Assembly (NCBI RefSeq): GCF_000344685.1
Contig: NW_006920422.1
Location: 359,208 to 423,207 of the forward strand
Source: Gloeophyllum trabeum ATCC 11539
Lineage: Eukaryota; Basidiomycota; Agaricomycetes; Gloeophyllales; Gloeophyllaceae
DNA: 64,000 bases
Direction of reading: 5' to 3'
Positions 21,880 through 33,711 of this stretch are shown here, in pieces. The notes beneath the pieces are model-generated. The model saw nothing but the letters and a program-made list of their open reading frames with translations, did no database searches and was not told the origin of the DNA. The translations under genes and the position numbers were made by a program. Within the stretch, counting starts at the first letter, position 1; the number at the start of each line of letters is the position of its first letter.

Positions 21880-24800
21880 TGATCCTGATGGAGCCCGGGC
21901 GCATGGAAGACGTAGGCGAAGACGAAGGCATTCGAATAGCCGATAGTCGAATTGTCAACGAGGATTTGTAATGGCTATCCGGGTGGTTGATAACGATGGA
22001 CTCCAACGTAAGAGTGTTTGACTTTGAGTGGTCAAGCCAAAAGATAACTCCACGAGCGAACATTCCCTCTCCACGTCCCGCATACCGCAAGCAGCATCTG
22101 TCGATAGGCAGCGGCTGCCCTGACGCCATGACACCTGAAGGCACCTCCGGAACGACAGAACAAGAACCAGCCGCCTGCTTACCACAACACCGGAGGATTG
22201 GAGACAGCGTCCTCTCGCCTCCAGGAAAACACAAACCCTTCAAGCAAGACGACAGGCTTCTTAAGGCATGAGGGGCGGTGGCGAAGTTCAAGCGGATCGG
22301 TCGCCGGTCTAGAGAGGGGATAGAGAATTTTAGGATAACAAGGTGAGATGCCTATCAATACGAAGGCTAGGGTAAGCCACGCGAGAAGGTTCATAGAATA
22401 TACTTGCTCACCTATGCTGTCCTGGACTTGATGGTCCATAAATAGGGGCGCCGGCGCTATCCGCTACTTCCTCCGCTATAGCGAGCGCCAGAGGACGTCG
22501 AACTGACGCCCTCCAGCACTCGCGGAGATTTACATGAGTATGCATGCATGCAGTTCATGGAAGAGAGTACATACCGTCACACGATACCCGAAGAAGCAGT
22601 CCCACCCCAAGGAGTCGCCAGTTAGGATAGCACATCTAGTACGAAATAAGCATAACACCCAAAGAGGATTTGAGTGTGGCACGTACCTCACCGTCGGCAC
22701 AGAGCCGCTAATATTCGACCTTGAAGCACCCTCAAGCCGGCCGGAATCCTGCGTTGAACGCGCCATTGCCCCTCAAATCCGACGCATCGTCGGAGCCCAG
22801 CCCATCGCCTCACCTTCAGAGCCTGCCCTATCCAAGAAGTCAGGATCAACTGCCATACCAATGACCCTACGACGGTATTGCTTCCAGCATGCACGTGCGG
22901 TTCCCGAAGCTGTCAGTTACCGGATTTCTGCAGGTTGGATAAAATGTTGCATTCGCGAGAATGAGGAGTGAGGGGTCGTTGGGAGTGGAGGGGTACATTG
23001 GAGTCCAATCCATGATGAGGGTCCCAATGTCTTCGTCGATAGAGTTATGTCGTCGCTTTCATGAGATAAGGGGTCCTAATCATGAGAGTTGCCCAAGAGT
23101 GTCGACGTCATTGTCGTGTTTGCCGTGTATCGCTGGGATAGCCCATTGGGATGATCCTGACCTTTTCGAGATGCAAGAAAGGTATCTGTTGGACAGTTTA
23201 GCACATGGAACAACAAACCTAACAGCCACTTACAAAGCATGAGAACTCGAGGACCAGACACAGTGTAGGGAGTCCACCGAAAAGAAGAAAGTACAGATGC
23301 ACATGATCAAAGAAACTGGCCCACAAATCTAAAGATAAGCTAACAGATCCAGAATAGATACACAGGAAACAAGACTGAAACCCGTTGGGAGTCTCCGTCT
23401 TGACCAGCCATGTCTAAGAAGCGCGCGGCGTCCCTCATGAATAATCCAAGCCATATAAACCGTGAGCGTTGTCGCATTATAACCTGATTCAGTCGCCGCT
23501 AGTAACGTCTGGAGCCTCGTTCCCAATGGCGCGCCCGGAACGCGGGGCATTCGGAGTGGTATTAGAAGCATCGCCATGGGGACCGAAATGGTAGCCAACA
23601 GGAAGAACTGCGTGAATGAGGTTGCCTGCCTCAACTGGGACCAGGGACGGAGCGATGCCGGCAGCTAGTCCCCGATCGAACTGAAGGCCATGTTGCTCCC
23701 GTTCCTCGGCACGAGCACAACCACCGGCAGGGGGGTCAGCGTTGTTGTTGTCTTCGAAGTCCGAATCCGAGTCCGAATCCGAGCCAGTGCCGAAGATTTG
23801 TTCCGAAAGGGTGCGCTGAAGGGTGCGCTTGCGCGCCTTGGGCGTCGTGGGGACCGAGTCCCCGGAGTCGCTGGCGGGCAAGACATCATTGGCATCGTCG
23901 TTACCGGCGTCAGCAGCGCTACCATCCTGTAGGACATCGGGCACAGAGTCGTTGATAGGGGTCACCTGATGCTGCTGAGAATCGTCTCGAAAGGATTCCG
24001 CGACGTGCTGGCTATCTTCGACGCCGGAAGAGAGCGGGTAGACCACCGGCGCAGGAACCGCTTCTGTCGCCACAGATTCATGGTGGTCCCCATAGGCAGA
24101 CATTGGCACGCGTCCATGCATCAGACAAACAGCAGAAATCCCAGAGGCCACAAGGTAGGAGATCATATTGTCGTGAAACGCCTTCAGCGCTGAACCTTGG
24201 CCACGAAATGACCTGAGTCCCGCACGCCGCTCATGAGTCGCCTTGCTGTTGTAGTTGCCGTTCTTCGTCCTGACACGAGGATCTACGGTCGTCGTCCCGT
24301 CATAGACGTCGCACGTGTTGATACCTAACATCCGATCGCGAACGGTTCTGAGGTCTCCGACCGAGGCCAGATTGCGCAATTCCTCCGGTAGTGACTTCCA
24401 GATGAGAGTCAGCGCTGACATTCTGGCCTTGCCGCCTCGCTTCATGATACGCGATCCATGTACAGCAGCAGCATTAGTAGTGACCTTGGGCTTCCTAGCG
24501 TATGGCGTCATCCGGTTAGTCACCCGATCGTTCTTGAGGATCGACTTCAGTGGCTTGGACTGGCACAGAGACATAGGGATACCAGGTTCAACAACAGGCG
24601 GGACCTCCGGAGAAGCGTCGACTGCGGTGTCAACAGACGAAGGGGAAGCCTCAGCAGCAGTTGACGGCACAGTTGCGGCGTCCTCCGAAGAGTCTGCCGT
24701 AGCTATACCCATTCTGGAATCTTCTTCCGGGACGACAAGAATAACATTCAAGGACTTGGAGCTGCTGACGTCCAAGCACGGGTTGTCGACAGTCTGCTTA

Positions 24801-25640
24801 GGAGGAGCGAAGGCGTGCATTGGCACTGTTGCATCCAGCTCGACTGGGAAACTAAACTGGAAGACCTTGGCGACGATCTGGGGATAACCGGTGAGCATCC
24901 GCGCAAACACACCCAACATCCGCCACACCGACCTGTTTGCCTTCATGCTCGTCCCTTGCGGCGTGGTCCAACAGAAAGAGGCCATCAATATCCATGAGCG
25001 ACATCCGGTGTTCAGAACGGGAAACCCTGCAGCGCTTGACGAGATCCGGACGACCGTCGTCGATGCCGTACCGGTAAGCCTTCGCGTCATAGCCATCACG
25101 CCGACGTTTCCCTTTGCTGGGTATGGCGCGGCCAGAGCCGTCGTAGTCCTCCAGATGTTCTCCAAGACAGATGCGACGGACGTGGGGAACAGCAGCGACT
25201 TGAGAATCCAGGATGGAGTTGCGGTATTGCCAGTCCCTCCAGCGCGCGTTGAGCAGCGACTGGGTAATGATTTTCCGGATAGAAGCGCGGAAACGGTACT
25301 TGAAGTCAGTTCGAGACTCTCCCTGCCGGCGCTTGATCTGCCTGCGACGAGGAGGAACGACAGGCAGGACAGTGACAGGAATCCTGTATTTAACAAACCA
25401 CGGTGTGAAGATAGCAAGGTTCGTCTGATCGGCTAGACCGAGGCCGAGGGGGGTACGCATTGCTAACGAGGCAATGTTCGAAAGAGCGCCAGAAATGTTG
25501 GATACTGCGACGAGTAGGTCCAAGTTGAAGTGAAGGAGAGGAGACGTGAAGCCACACGCGGGTAACGCCCACGTGACCGCGCTCCTGTCACATTGTCACT
25601 GTGAAGCAGGTGAAGATACCGTGACTTCAAGGTCGGGACG
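21880..25640 (-). repeat. Dispersed repeat block, distal (intact) copy
   Basis: Second copy of the block at 1830-5500, same orientation, about 20 kb away. Similarity covers the gene (23489-25460), about 1.5 kb downstream of it and about 150 bp upstream. The copies differ at many positions and by indels, so the duplication is not recent. No transposase or reverse transcriptase is recognised within it. Borders are approximate. Confidence 0.75.
23489..25460 (-). CDS. Unknown protein carried by the dispersed repeat
   Basis: Two exons, 25460-24933 and 24877-23489, separated by a 55-bp intron (GTCGGT...CCCCAG); 638 aa. The frame is open further upstream without ATG, and the ATG chosen is also present in the decayed copy. 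The N-terminal half is rich in Arg/Trp/Tyr and conserved between copies: PPRRRQIKRR, RWRDWQYRNS, RRICLGEHLE, KGKRRRDGYD, DDGRPDLVKRC, SRSEHRMSLMD. The middle is Ser/Thr/Pro/Val-rich and low in structure. The C-terminal part has ELRNLASVGDLRTVRDRMLG, then an acidic run (DSDSDSDFED) after LSEQIFG, and a short conserved block GGCARAEEREQHGL. The basic clusters could be nuclear signals. No transposase, helicase, kinase or known DNA-binding motif is seen. It may be a lineage-specific gene family or the cargo of an unrecognised mobile element. Confidence 0.75.
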
Positions 25641-27070
25641 TTTCGAGTCGTCCACTTCGCATATGCTGGCAGTACATTACTTGCTGGAATAGACAAATTT
25701 CCCTATGGATCTTTTACAGTCCGAGGGGTCGTAATGAATAGGCACACCCAACACTTACATTGCAGGGAGGCAAGACCGAGTCGACGTTCACCTGTAGCAC
25801 TGGCAGAGGGTACGCTTACCTTTCCAAGTACAGATACAGCTCGCGGAGCATCCCCGTCCATAGGGGCGAAGGATTAAGGCATTCGAACTGGACACTATCA
25901 TTGTCGCCAACCTCATACTCTACGCCTCATTTCCTTGGAGCACGTCGCAGGACGTAAGCCATACGGGTTCAAGGCAAGAAGTCGGCGTACCAAATTGGAT
26001 ACGTTTGCATGACATGGTCTCGAAGTCGAGCCCACAGGCAGTCATCATCGAAGCCATGTCCAGGTGGACCCAGCCTACCAGTTAGAACACGAATATATCT
26101 TCGAAGGTATGTGCTGCAGCCATGGGAGTTCGAATGAAACGAAGGCCATCAGTCGCGAATATGATACATATCCCTCATTTTCAGGCCAACTTGGGGCCAA
26201 TGCGGGTTCAGACTTCAGAAGACGCTTGGCCTCCCCAGTCATCAAGTTGAGCACTGGCACGTAGTGACTGGATGACGGTTGACGATAACGTCGATGCGAT
26301 AGCGGGCCAGAGTTTGAGAAGCGACATGGTACCATTGTGGACTGTCTTGAAAAGTATACGCTGTCGACAGTCGGTCGAAAGCTGGTCGGAAGCACCCTCG
26401 ACGAGCAATCAATTATGACTTCACGGAATTTGCCGTGGACTTCACAAGGTGAGCTTGCCACATCTTAGACTGTACCTTGGTATGCTTCAGTACTGGATAA
26501 AATATATACTGCACAATCCCTCGTGCTCTGTGTGTTTTTCCCTCCATTCATTTTGGAGTAGTCATCCAGGAAGTACTATATAGACGCATCCGGTGCTAAG
26601 CAGGACGCCAAGGAAATGCTCCAATTTTGTCGCGAACTGATGCATTGGGTTACACAAGGCGCCTTGGGGTATGTACACAGACTGGTACTGTAGCAGGAAA
26701 GTAATTTTACTCTCAGATGCCTTGTTCGAGCTCAAACTTGTTCCTAGGCTATCTCGGAGAGGCAGATTCATAACAAGTGTTTCACCGTTACCCGAAAAGC
26801 ACTTGTTTTCTCGGCTGCTAATACTCTGTCGAGGTCTTTCATTTTACTTGCATGCAACAACTTAAGAAAGCATGCTTCCCGGTGTGACCTTGGCACTTAC
26901 TGCGCCTTTCTCCCTTTGTTTCCGATCCGGAATCGCAGCACCTCTCGCACGTCACCGAACTGCCGGACCATACTACTGAGTACCGCTTAAAGATACTCGG
27001 TAACTTGTACAACTTTATTGAGTGAATTTCCTTCTCAGCTATCACAGACCGCCCCACGACTGCATGGAAG
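25641..27070. other. Intergenic, no gene seen
   Basis: About 1.4 kb with only short ORFs that lack splice continuity or motifs. It includes the upstream region of the kinase-like gene. Confidence 0.5.
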
Positions 27071-28539
27071 ATGCAGGAACAGTGGTATTGGTCCGACCAT
27101 ATCCACACTGAGCTGGGCAATGGATGCTTAGCGACTGTATGGCCGCTCAAATCCAAGGAGGTGACAGAGTACTCCCCCAACGGGCTCCGCGATTGCCGCG
27201 CGGAGCTCTCCAGGGCTTCGAGCGATAATGTTCCGTATTTCGCTCGCCGCGACTCATGTGGTCCTATTCGCCACACGCCTGCCGTCGATCGTGCGGCGCT
27301 GAAGAAAGTCATCAGCACCTCCATTCCCGATATGATCCTCGGAATAGCTGAACTCAAGAGTCTTGGTATGTGCATATGTTATGCCTGTAGAAGGTCTTCG
27401 TTGATTACTTATCTAGTGGCAGGAAATAGCAGTGGTGACTGGGTAAGAATCTATATAGTTCTATTCCAAGCCTCGTGGTTCAACTTATGTTTGTATGACA
27501 GGAAGCCCTCATCTGCTGCAAGAACCCGAGAAAGAAATATTATGTCACCATCAGGCCTCACGTCTCTAGCAACACTGTCTCTATGCTCCTTGATGTCGCC
27601 GGCGGATATTCCATGCTTAGCGAGGTAGGAAGACGCGAAATCTTCATGCTCTCAAACAATGACCCCTGTACCCTATGTAGTTCTCGACCCTACGAGAAGT
27701 CGCTAAGAATTATCGTATCCCCGTCCCAAGGGCCGTCGAGTACGGCGACGGCATATCCGATGGTGTACACGCGGAATGGATAGTACGAGGAAATGTAAGG
27801 AAGATCTCCTTTTCTTAGCAATATAGTCGATGCTCAGTGACTCTAGATTCCAGGATCCCGCCTCAGCGAAGTTTGGAATTATTTGGACGGCGCTCAGCGA
27901 TCCGCGGTATGCGTGAGCATAGGAAAGCTCAGGGCTGCCCTGTTATCCCGCAAATTTCAGAGGATTGGTCGTATCTGGACTATCAATGAAGAATGCAAGG
28001 TCGGCCTTGGATCACTAGAAGTTTCCCAGTCTGGCTTGAACAGGATTGGGCAATACGAAGACGCTAAAGAATGGCTGATTGCGATAGCAATGAGGAAGCT
28101 TCCTTGCTATGGTCACTGCGCACGGTTATCTGGCACGCAGCGAGCCCAAGTCGGCGCTGTCATGTCGCGTATCAGGACATGCGAGGCCTTGAGAGACAAA
28201 CGCTATGCTCCACTCCGCTGCTTCGCCCTGGAGCATGTCGATCTTCACCCCGACAACGTCCTCGTGAAACCGGACCAGCCAGATGCTATTACGGGCGTGC
28301 TGTCCTGGGACTGTGCTCGAGTCGTCCCCGTGTTTGCTATGGACTTCGATTTCTTTGATCGTCCAGATTTTGGACCCGCCGAGAGGCTCAATGACTTCAT
28401 TCTGGCTGCGACCGCTCTGCGGGTGCCTGATCTGGGTCTTCTTCTAGGCTCAAAGCCACATAGGCAGCTGCACCACCTGTACCACCTGGCTCTGCACAGT
28501 CACGATTGGCATGACTTGCGTATGCCCCTCGAGGGGTGA
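27071..28539 (+). CDS. Aminoglycoside phosphotransferase/choline kinase-like kinase
   Basis: Five exons: 27071-27365, 27423-27442 (a 20-bp microexon), 27502-27624, 27681-27794 and 27847-28539; 414 aa, all phases agree. The region from about 110 onward follows the fungal APH-like fold: a strand-rich N-lobe (KKYYVTIRPH), the helix with TLREVAKNYRIPVP, hinge AEWIVRG, IPGSRLSEVW, then the catalytic loop HVDLHPDN (His314, Asp316, Asn321) and the metal-binding loop GVLSWD (Asp339). Catalytic residues are thus present. Such proteins phosphorylate small molecules in known cases; the substrate of this fungal-expanded group is generally unknown. The first exon, about 98 aa, is not typical of the family and the true start could lie elsewhere. 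It has a degenerate tandem neighbour at 29936-30999. Confidence 0.85.
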
Positions 28540-29935
28540 AGATGTACGTTTTGTATTTATACTCATATTACCGTTATCCCACTGAGGCTGCGCTGCTCTG
28601 GCTCAATACTTGGACGCGCCTAACCCGTAGTCGCTTCCGGAGGATTTAAATTGTATCAATAAGAGTAGTTACTCGGCTTTTTTCGTGGAGGTCGAAGCTC
28701 CCCAAATCCTGCTCCTGGGCATGCTTCACACATCAGCCAATTAGCTATTGAACGTGATTATCTGTGGTATCGCGTACTCGTACATGCCACACTGAATCCC
28801 CTTCAAAGTTTGTCGGTTTGTAGCCCGATTGATAACTGAGTTGTTAAATCTTGCTCAATATCATAGAGCAGTAGCCTAGTTATATCAGATATATGTTGAA
28901 CGATTCAACGTCAAATGCAGCACTTAGCAACTACTGTTATTGGCACTGTGGCAGGACACAGGCGGCAATTTCCGAAGGTCCGGTCTGGTTCCTCCGAACT
29001 TCAAGTTACTTCACCGGTACCTCGAGATTATACATGCTCTTTTTTGCGATCGATGATTGATGAAACACACCAGGAAGTATGAGTCCAAGATCTTATGTTG
29101 TCGTACTCAAGCTGTTAGTCTGTGTAGTTAGGTGGGGTTCTACAGTGATGAAGCTTGGGCTCCGAGTCCGGGCTCATTCATCGTGCGTCCTTTGTCCTTC
29201 CTCGCGCCTTTTGGTCATGATTTTCCAATTTGTTAGTGACCCTGAGCAAGCTGTCATTGTTCCGCGTCATTCTGCCATCTCAGCGAGGACATCCGTGCGT
29301 TTCCGAAGGGCGTGATCATCGAGTGCCCTTCCCCGCTACAAGGACCGCAGTTCTACCTGGTCGCGGAAGGAATGGGCAGGCAATCATTGCTTACTGCTTG
29401 ATGTCGCTGGCTGAATCATGAAATAAGTTCTTTCGTCCCATAGACAGTCGAGCACTGCGATGTCAGAAGGCTGCTGCTCTCTCAAGTCTAAAAGCATACG
29501 GCTCCTACGTGCATTCCTTTCTTATTCCTTTGTTGTTCTGGTGGCTCATCTGCATAACGTGACTTCATGAATCTGTTGAAATGCAGGCCGTGAGACTCAG
29601 CGCCCTAGGCGACGCGCAGTGTGGCACGTCTTGTGGTGACTTCGACCATCAACTAGGCGAGCTACTACATATCATCGAAAATCGGCCTGTGTAAATACCT
29701 CAGGCTGTCTGCACATCGTCTCGCCATGCTGAACGAGCAAGCTATCATTGCTTCCATCTCCGAGCATTTCAAGGTACCGCCTGGTACCATAGGTCCTTTC
29801 GAATTTAACGGTAAGGACATTTCATCGACTTCGCATCGCGGCTTTGATCAAGGTCCCATTTTACCCAGACGAGGTATGCGAGAAGGTAAAGCCTCCCGAC
29901 GCTTATCAGATACTAGACTCACTGGGTGCTCTTAG
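28540..29935. other. Spacer between tandem kinase-like genes
   Basis: About 1.4 kb. An ATG-initiated stretch at 29726 (LNEQAIIASISEHFK) could be the first exon of the downstream gene, but I could not join it in phase. A piece near 29130-29160 (VMKLGLRVRA) vaguely resembles the family's N-lobe lysine strand and may be a remnant; this is weak. Confidence 0.35.
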
Positions 29936-30999
29936 AAGGCAATGTTTCTCGTGGACAGTCGTCCCTACATGCTCACAGTGCGACCGTGCGCATTGCACAT
30001 TGATGAGAAGTTAACCAGGAGCGAGAAAGAAAGGTTGAAGAACCAGGTCGGTGCTCCCTTGGACATGAGAGTGCATCAAAATATCTAACCCTCTGGTCTC
30101 CAGTATGAACTCCTAAAGTATATCGACGAGTGCTTCCGCATACCAGTTCCGGAGGCTATTATGTACCGCCACGACGCAGCGGTGGGTGCCGAGTGGATGG
30201 TCCGGTCTCACGTGAGCATCTTTCAACGCCTCTACCTCTACCTCTGACAGCGCCGCCGATTCCCACCCAGATTCCCGGCCGTCCCCTCCCCGAGGTCTGG
30301 GTAAACATGACGAGCGAAGAAAAGCGAAAAGTATGCATCCGCATCGGCGAGATCTGGGCAACCCTGCTTTCAAAGAGATGGCGCAATGACGGGATCAGAT
30401 GGGCCTGCGATTACGACAGTAGCAAAGGCGGCCTCCTTCCCCTCGAAAGCCTTCCCGAGCGCGGAACCGGTCGATGGAGCAGCATTGGGGACATGGACTT
30501 TCTCGTGCAGACAGCGACTGTTCGCCGCAAGATCGATGGCGTGTGGACGCCCGTCGCACCCCACGAGCGCGCCGATGTGGGTGCCGTCGTCTCCCGGATC
30601 CGGACCGCGCCCATCCTGGCCAGCGACCATCTGAGGGCGATACGCAACTTTGCCATTGAGCACCCCGAGTTTCGTCCAGACGTCATCCTGGTTGACTCGT
30701 CAGATTACTCAAAGGTTACCGGCGTAGTCGGATGGGAGTACCACTACATGGTCCCGGTATACGCGCTGAGATTTTGGTTCTTCAAAGACCGCAATCGCTT
30801 TGGAGGTTACGCTGTGGATGTCTTGAACGTACTCATCATGAGAGTTGTCTATGAGAACCTCCCCGAACTCCGGCTTCTGACGAGCACGGACGCTGTACCA
30901 CTGTTTCACCTGTATAACTTGGCCTTGCGGAGTCGTAATTGGAGGAAGCTCGGCCTGAATATCAACAGTGGCTCTTACATAGTGAATAAGCAAAAGTAG
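29936..30999 (+). CDS. Kinase-like paralog with destroyed catalytic loop
   Basis: Three exons are clear: 29936-30046, 30104-30211 and 30271-30999 (stop TAG), phase 0 throughout. The parallels to the upstream gene are plain: KAMFLVDSRPYMLTVRP, the helix ELLKYIDECFRIPVP, hinge AEWMVRS, then IPGRPLPEVW opening the last exon, and a similar C-terminus (FHLYNLALRSRNW for HHLYHLALHSHDW). The catalytic loop, however, reads HPEFRPDVILV where the neighbour has HVDLHPDNVLV: the catalytic Asp is replaced by Phe and the Asn is gone. The metal loop reads GVVGWEYH, with Glu for Asp. The reading frame is otherwise intact, so this looks like a kept pseudokinase rather than a wreck. The 5' end is unresolved; the start may be near 29726. 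Confidence 0.75.
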
Positions 31000-31344
31000 A
31001 CGACAACCCATGTATGTATACGTATGGCCGGATAAAATGTACAATGTGTAACCTTCGCTGTCAGGCGTCTCCTCGGACCCCGCGGATAACTGGCCATTTG
31101 CCAGGGACTGGAAATTCAGGATAATATCTAGTGGTCATCGTGAACAATCCATTCAATAATCTAACAGCAGTTCTACCTATTCTAAATCTACAGTACGCAC
31201 CCTGACATGACCAATCGTATCCATCGTGAACGAAAATCTATAGTTATTGCCACCCGATAACCCATGGATTGAAACCCACCCGACGCTCTGCTTTGAGAAC
31301 AACAGCCCCCCACACTCATAATGACCTCTAACCGTTGTGCAAGC

Positions 31345-33669
31345 TCAATCCACCCTCCGCTGCGCCTTGGGCACGACCGCCCAGAGCCCGATCATGGTCG
31401 CCATCATTGCCACCATACTGTTCACCCACCAATCAGCCCCGGCCTCCACACGCAAGCAAGAAAACGTCCACTCACAAAGGCTGCAGTGACCCGATTCCAT
31501 ACTTCGCCGACAGCACGCCCGTAATGAAAGGCAACACCGCCGAGCCAGCCTGACCGAAGCCCGCGATCCAGCCAACGCACCCGGTGAGCAGCCACCGCGG
31601 GAGGATCTTGGTCGCGTGGTCGACGAGTATCGGGTACATGGGTCCGAGCAGGAGGCCAATGAAGGACACCGCGACGGCGTTTTCGTAGAGGTTCGGGACG
31701 AGCCAGATGGTCACTTCGAGCCTGCGCAGAGCATTAGTGGAGAGCAGAGGAGGGCGAGAGACGCGTGCGTACCCGATGGCGAGGGCCGCGTAGATAAATA
31801 TGATGCGCCGTTCGCCGACCTAGAAATATTGAGTACGTGCGGGTGAGGCCCTCTGGAACATTCCTACCTTGCGATTAATCCAAATGAGCGCGATGCGTCC
31901 AACGGTGAGGCCTGGAAAAGACCGTCAATACTGCATCCCCCTACTCTATTAGTATAGTATTGTAACGCACCTCCGAAGAACCCAGACGAGATATACCCTG
32001 AACTCGGCCCGCCATGTCTCTTCTGGATGATATACGTCACGATCCATCCTAGAGCCACCACACATTCAGTCACGATTATCGTGGAGACTAGGTGAGAATC
32101 ACGCAAACCTCCGAGGGTGACCTCCACGCCGACATAGATGAGCGAAAAGATCGCCATAAAGTGCAAAGCCTTCAGACCCAGGATCTCGCGGTACAGGTTG
32201 CTCTGCGCCGACCCGCCGACTTCACCGGGACCATGGCCCGCTTCTGCCATCACCTCTGCATCGTGATAGTATCCAGTCAGCTCGAACTTCAACTACCTAC
32301 TGTAGCAAGGATCAACAGACCATCTTGCGTCTTCAGCCGGAAGACACTCGTGAGCACGATGGTGTTGGTGAGCGCGATGCCGATCGAGATCAGGAAGTGG
32401 AAGGACCAGTGTCTTGTTTGCGAAAAATGGGTAGCAACAAGTGGAGCCGCGAACGCACCCACTCCTACACCACGCCGCGTCGTTACCAATCTGTACCTCA
32501 TACCGGCTAGAGACACCACGCACCGTATGATCCGTGGAGGATGCACAACTTCGCCGCGACGTGGTCCTTGAGGCTACCGACAAATCCGTTCGCTTGCGCG
32601 TTCTACATGACACTTCAAACACTCAGTCCTGGGTTGGCTGGTGCGAGACCTCTACGTACCTGCAGGGAAATGCCGAAGCCTGCAATGGCGTAGGCGCAAA
32701 CGAGGACGGGGAAGGGCGGCGCGGGGGCCTGAATGGCGTAGGTTACGATTTGGCAGACAGAGCCTTCGATGAATGGGTGAAGAGCAGCACCACGGGGGGG
32801 AAGGAGAGGGCGTACCCAAGACTACAACCTGGCCGTTTCATTTAGTCATGATTGAACAGTTCAGCTGAGACGGACATACCTTGCCAAATCCTAACTTGTC
32901 ATTCAAGATGACGTTCGCGAAAGCCCCGCTGAGGTAGCCCTGCCGCCAGACTTCAGACGCGTCGAAAGCTTTGTTCTGATCAACATAAACACTTACGATA
33001 CAGTTCGTGACGAATATCAAGGACACAACAGCGAATCCAACCTGCAAGGAGTTCAGTCCGATCACCGGGAAAAACTTCAAAAACTTCGGAGAAACGTACA
33101 TGATAGTGCTCCTGGATCGCAGGGATCAGAGGACCAGTCGTGCCGTCATTCCACCCTTGCAGGAAGAAACACCAGCACAGGGCGGCAAAGTGGATCCACC
33201 CATTCCGCACATACTTGCGCGAGTACTCTACTTCCCCTGCGCTCCGTACGGACGGCGTGAGCACCGAAGGTACGGGTGTGAGGTCGTACATAGGGATGTC
33301 GGTGCCCAGGTCGGCATCCTTCGCCTTCGCGGGTGCTTCGTCGATGGTCTGCACCCTTGCGACGTCCGAGCGGCGCCGGGCGCGCTCAGCTGCGTAGGGT
33401 ACGCCGAGACCAGACGCATCTGTTTTGTCGGGGAGGTCGTTCGTCACGGCGGTGGGGCGGATGCTAAGGCGGGACGATCGCCTGCGCTCTGAGACCAGGC
33501 CGGGAAGATCGATGGAGACGCCGTCCACGGAGCCGGTGTCGAGCGCAGAGTCGTCTGGCCCGCCATGCTCGCGGCCCCGGTGCTCGGAGCGCAGGACGCG
33601 GACGATGTCCGAGCGCGGGTCTTGCTCTGTAGCAGTCGAGAACGAGGACAGCCTGAACGAGGAAGACAT
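31345..33669 (-). CDS. MFS transporter, Bsc6-like fungal family
   Basis: Thirteen exons on the minus strand: 33669-33100, 33041-32997, 32939-32880, 32828-32816 (13 bp), 32763-32660, 32602-32524, 32464-32321, 32255-32109, 32048-31971, 31911-31868, about 31819-31774, 31721-31476 and 31417-31345; about 549 aa. A long polar N-terminus (about 160 aa, basic and Ser-rich) precedes WIHFAALCWCFFLQGWNDGTTGPLIP, the hallmark opening of the family named after yeast BSC6. Further helices carry GYLSGAFANV, NDKLGFGK, the motif IQAPAPPFPV, GWNDG-type and GLTVGRI (motif A-like loop), GPMYPILVDHATKILPR and GWIAGFGQAGSAVLPF. About 11-12 membrane helices are expected, at the plasma or vacuolar membrane. The substrate is unknown. 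ATAAAAGG lies about 35 bp upstream of the ATG. Confidence 0.9.
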
Positions 33670-33711
33670 GGTGCGGGTTCACGGGCACTGGCTTCCGCAG
33701 GCCCCTTTTAT

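Noticed and set aside
21527..22291. 254-aa minus-strand ORF in the distal repeat
   Set aside because: No recognisable domain, no ATG support at its reported start, and the matching stretch of the other copy is not open in the same frame.
24891..25436. 181-aa plus-strand ORF, with a similar 157-aa ORF at 4757-5230
   Set aside because: Its conservation between the two repeat copies is explained by the minus-strand gene it overlaps; the proximal minus-strand gene is decayed but the antisense frame has no start, splice or domain logic of its own.
25620..25640. ACCGTGACTTC resembling the MITE end at 1582
   Set aside because: Only 11 bases match, with no partner end or TA duplication.
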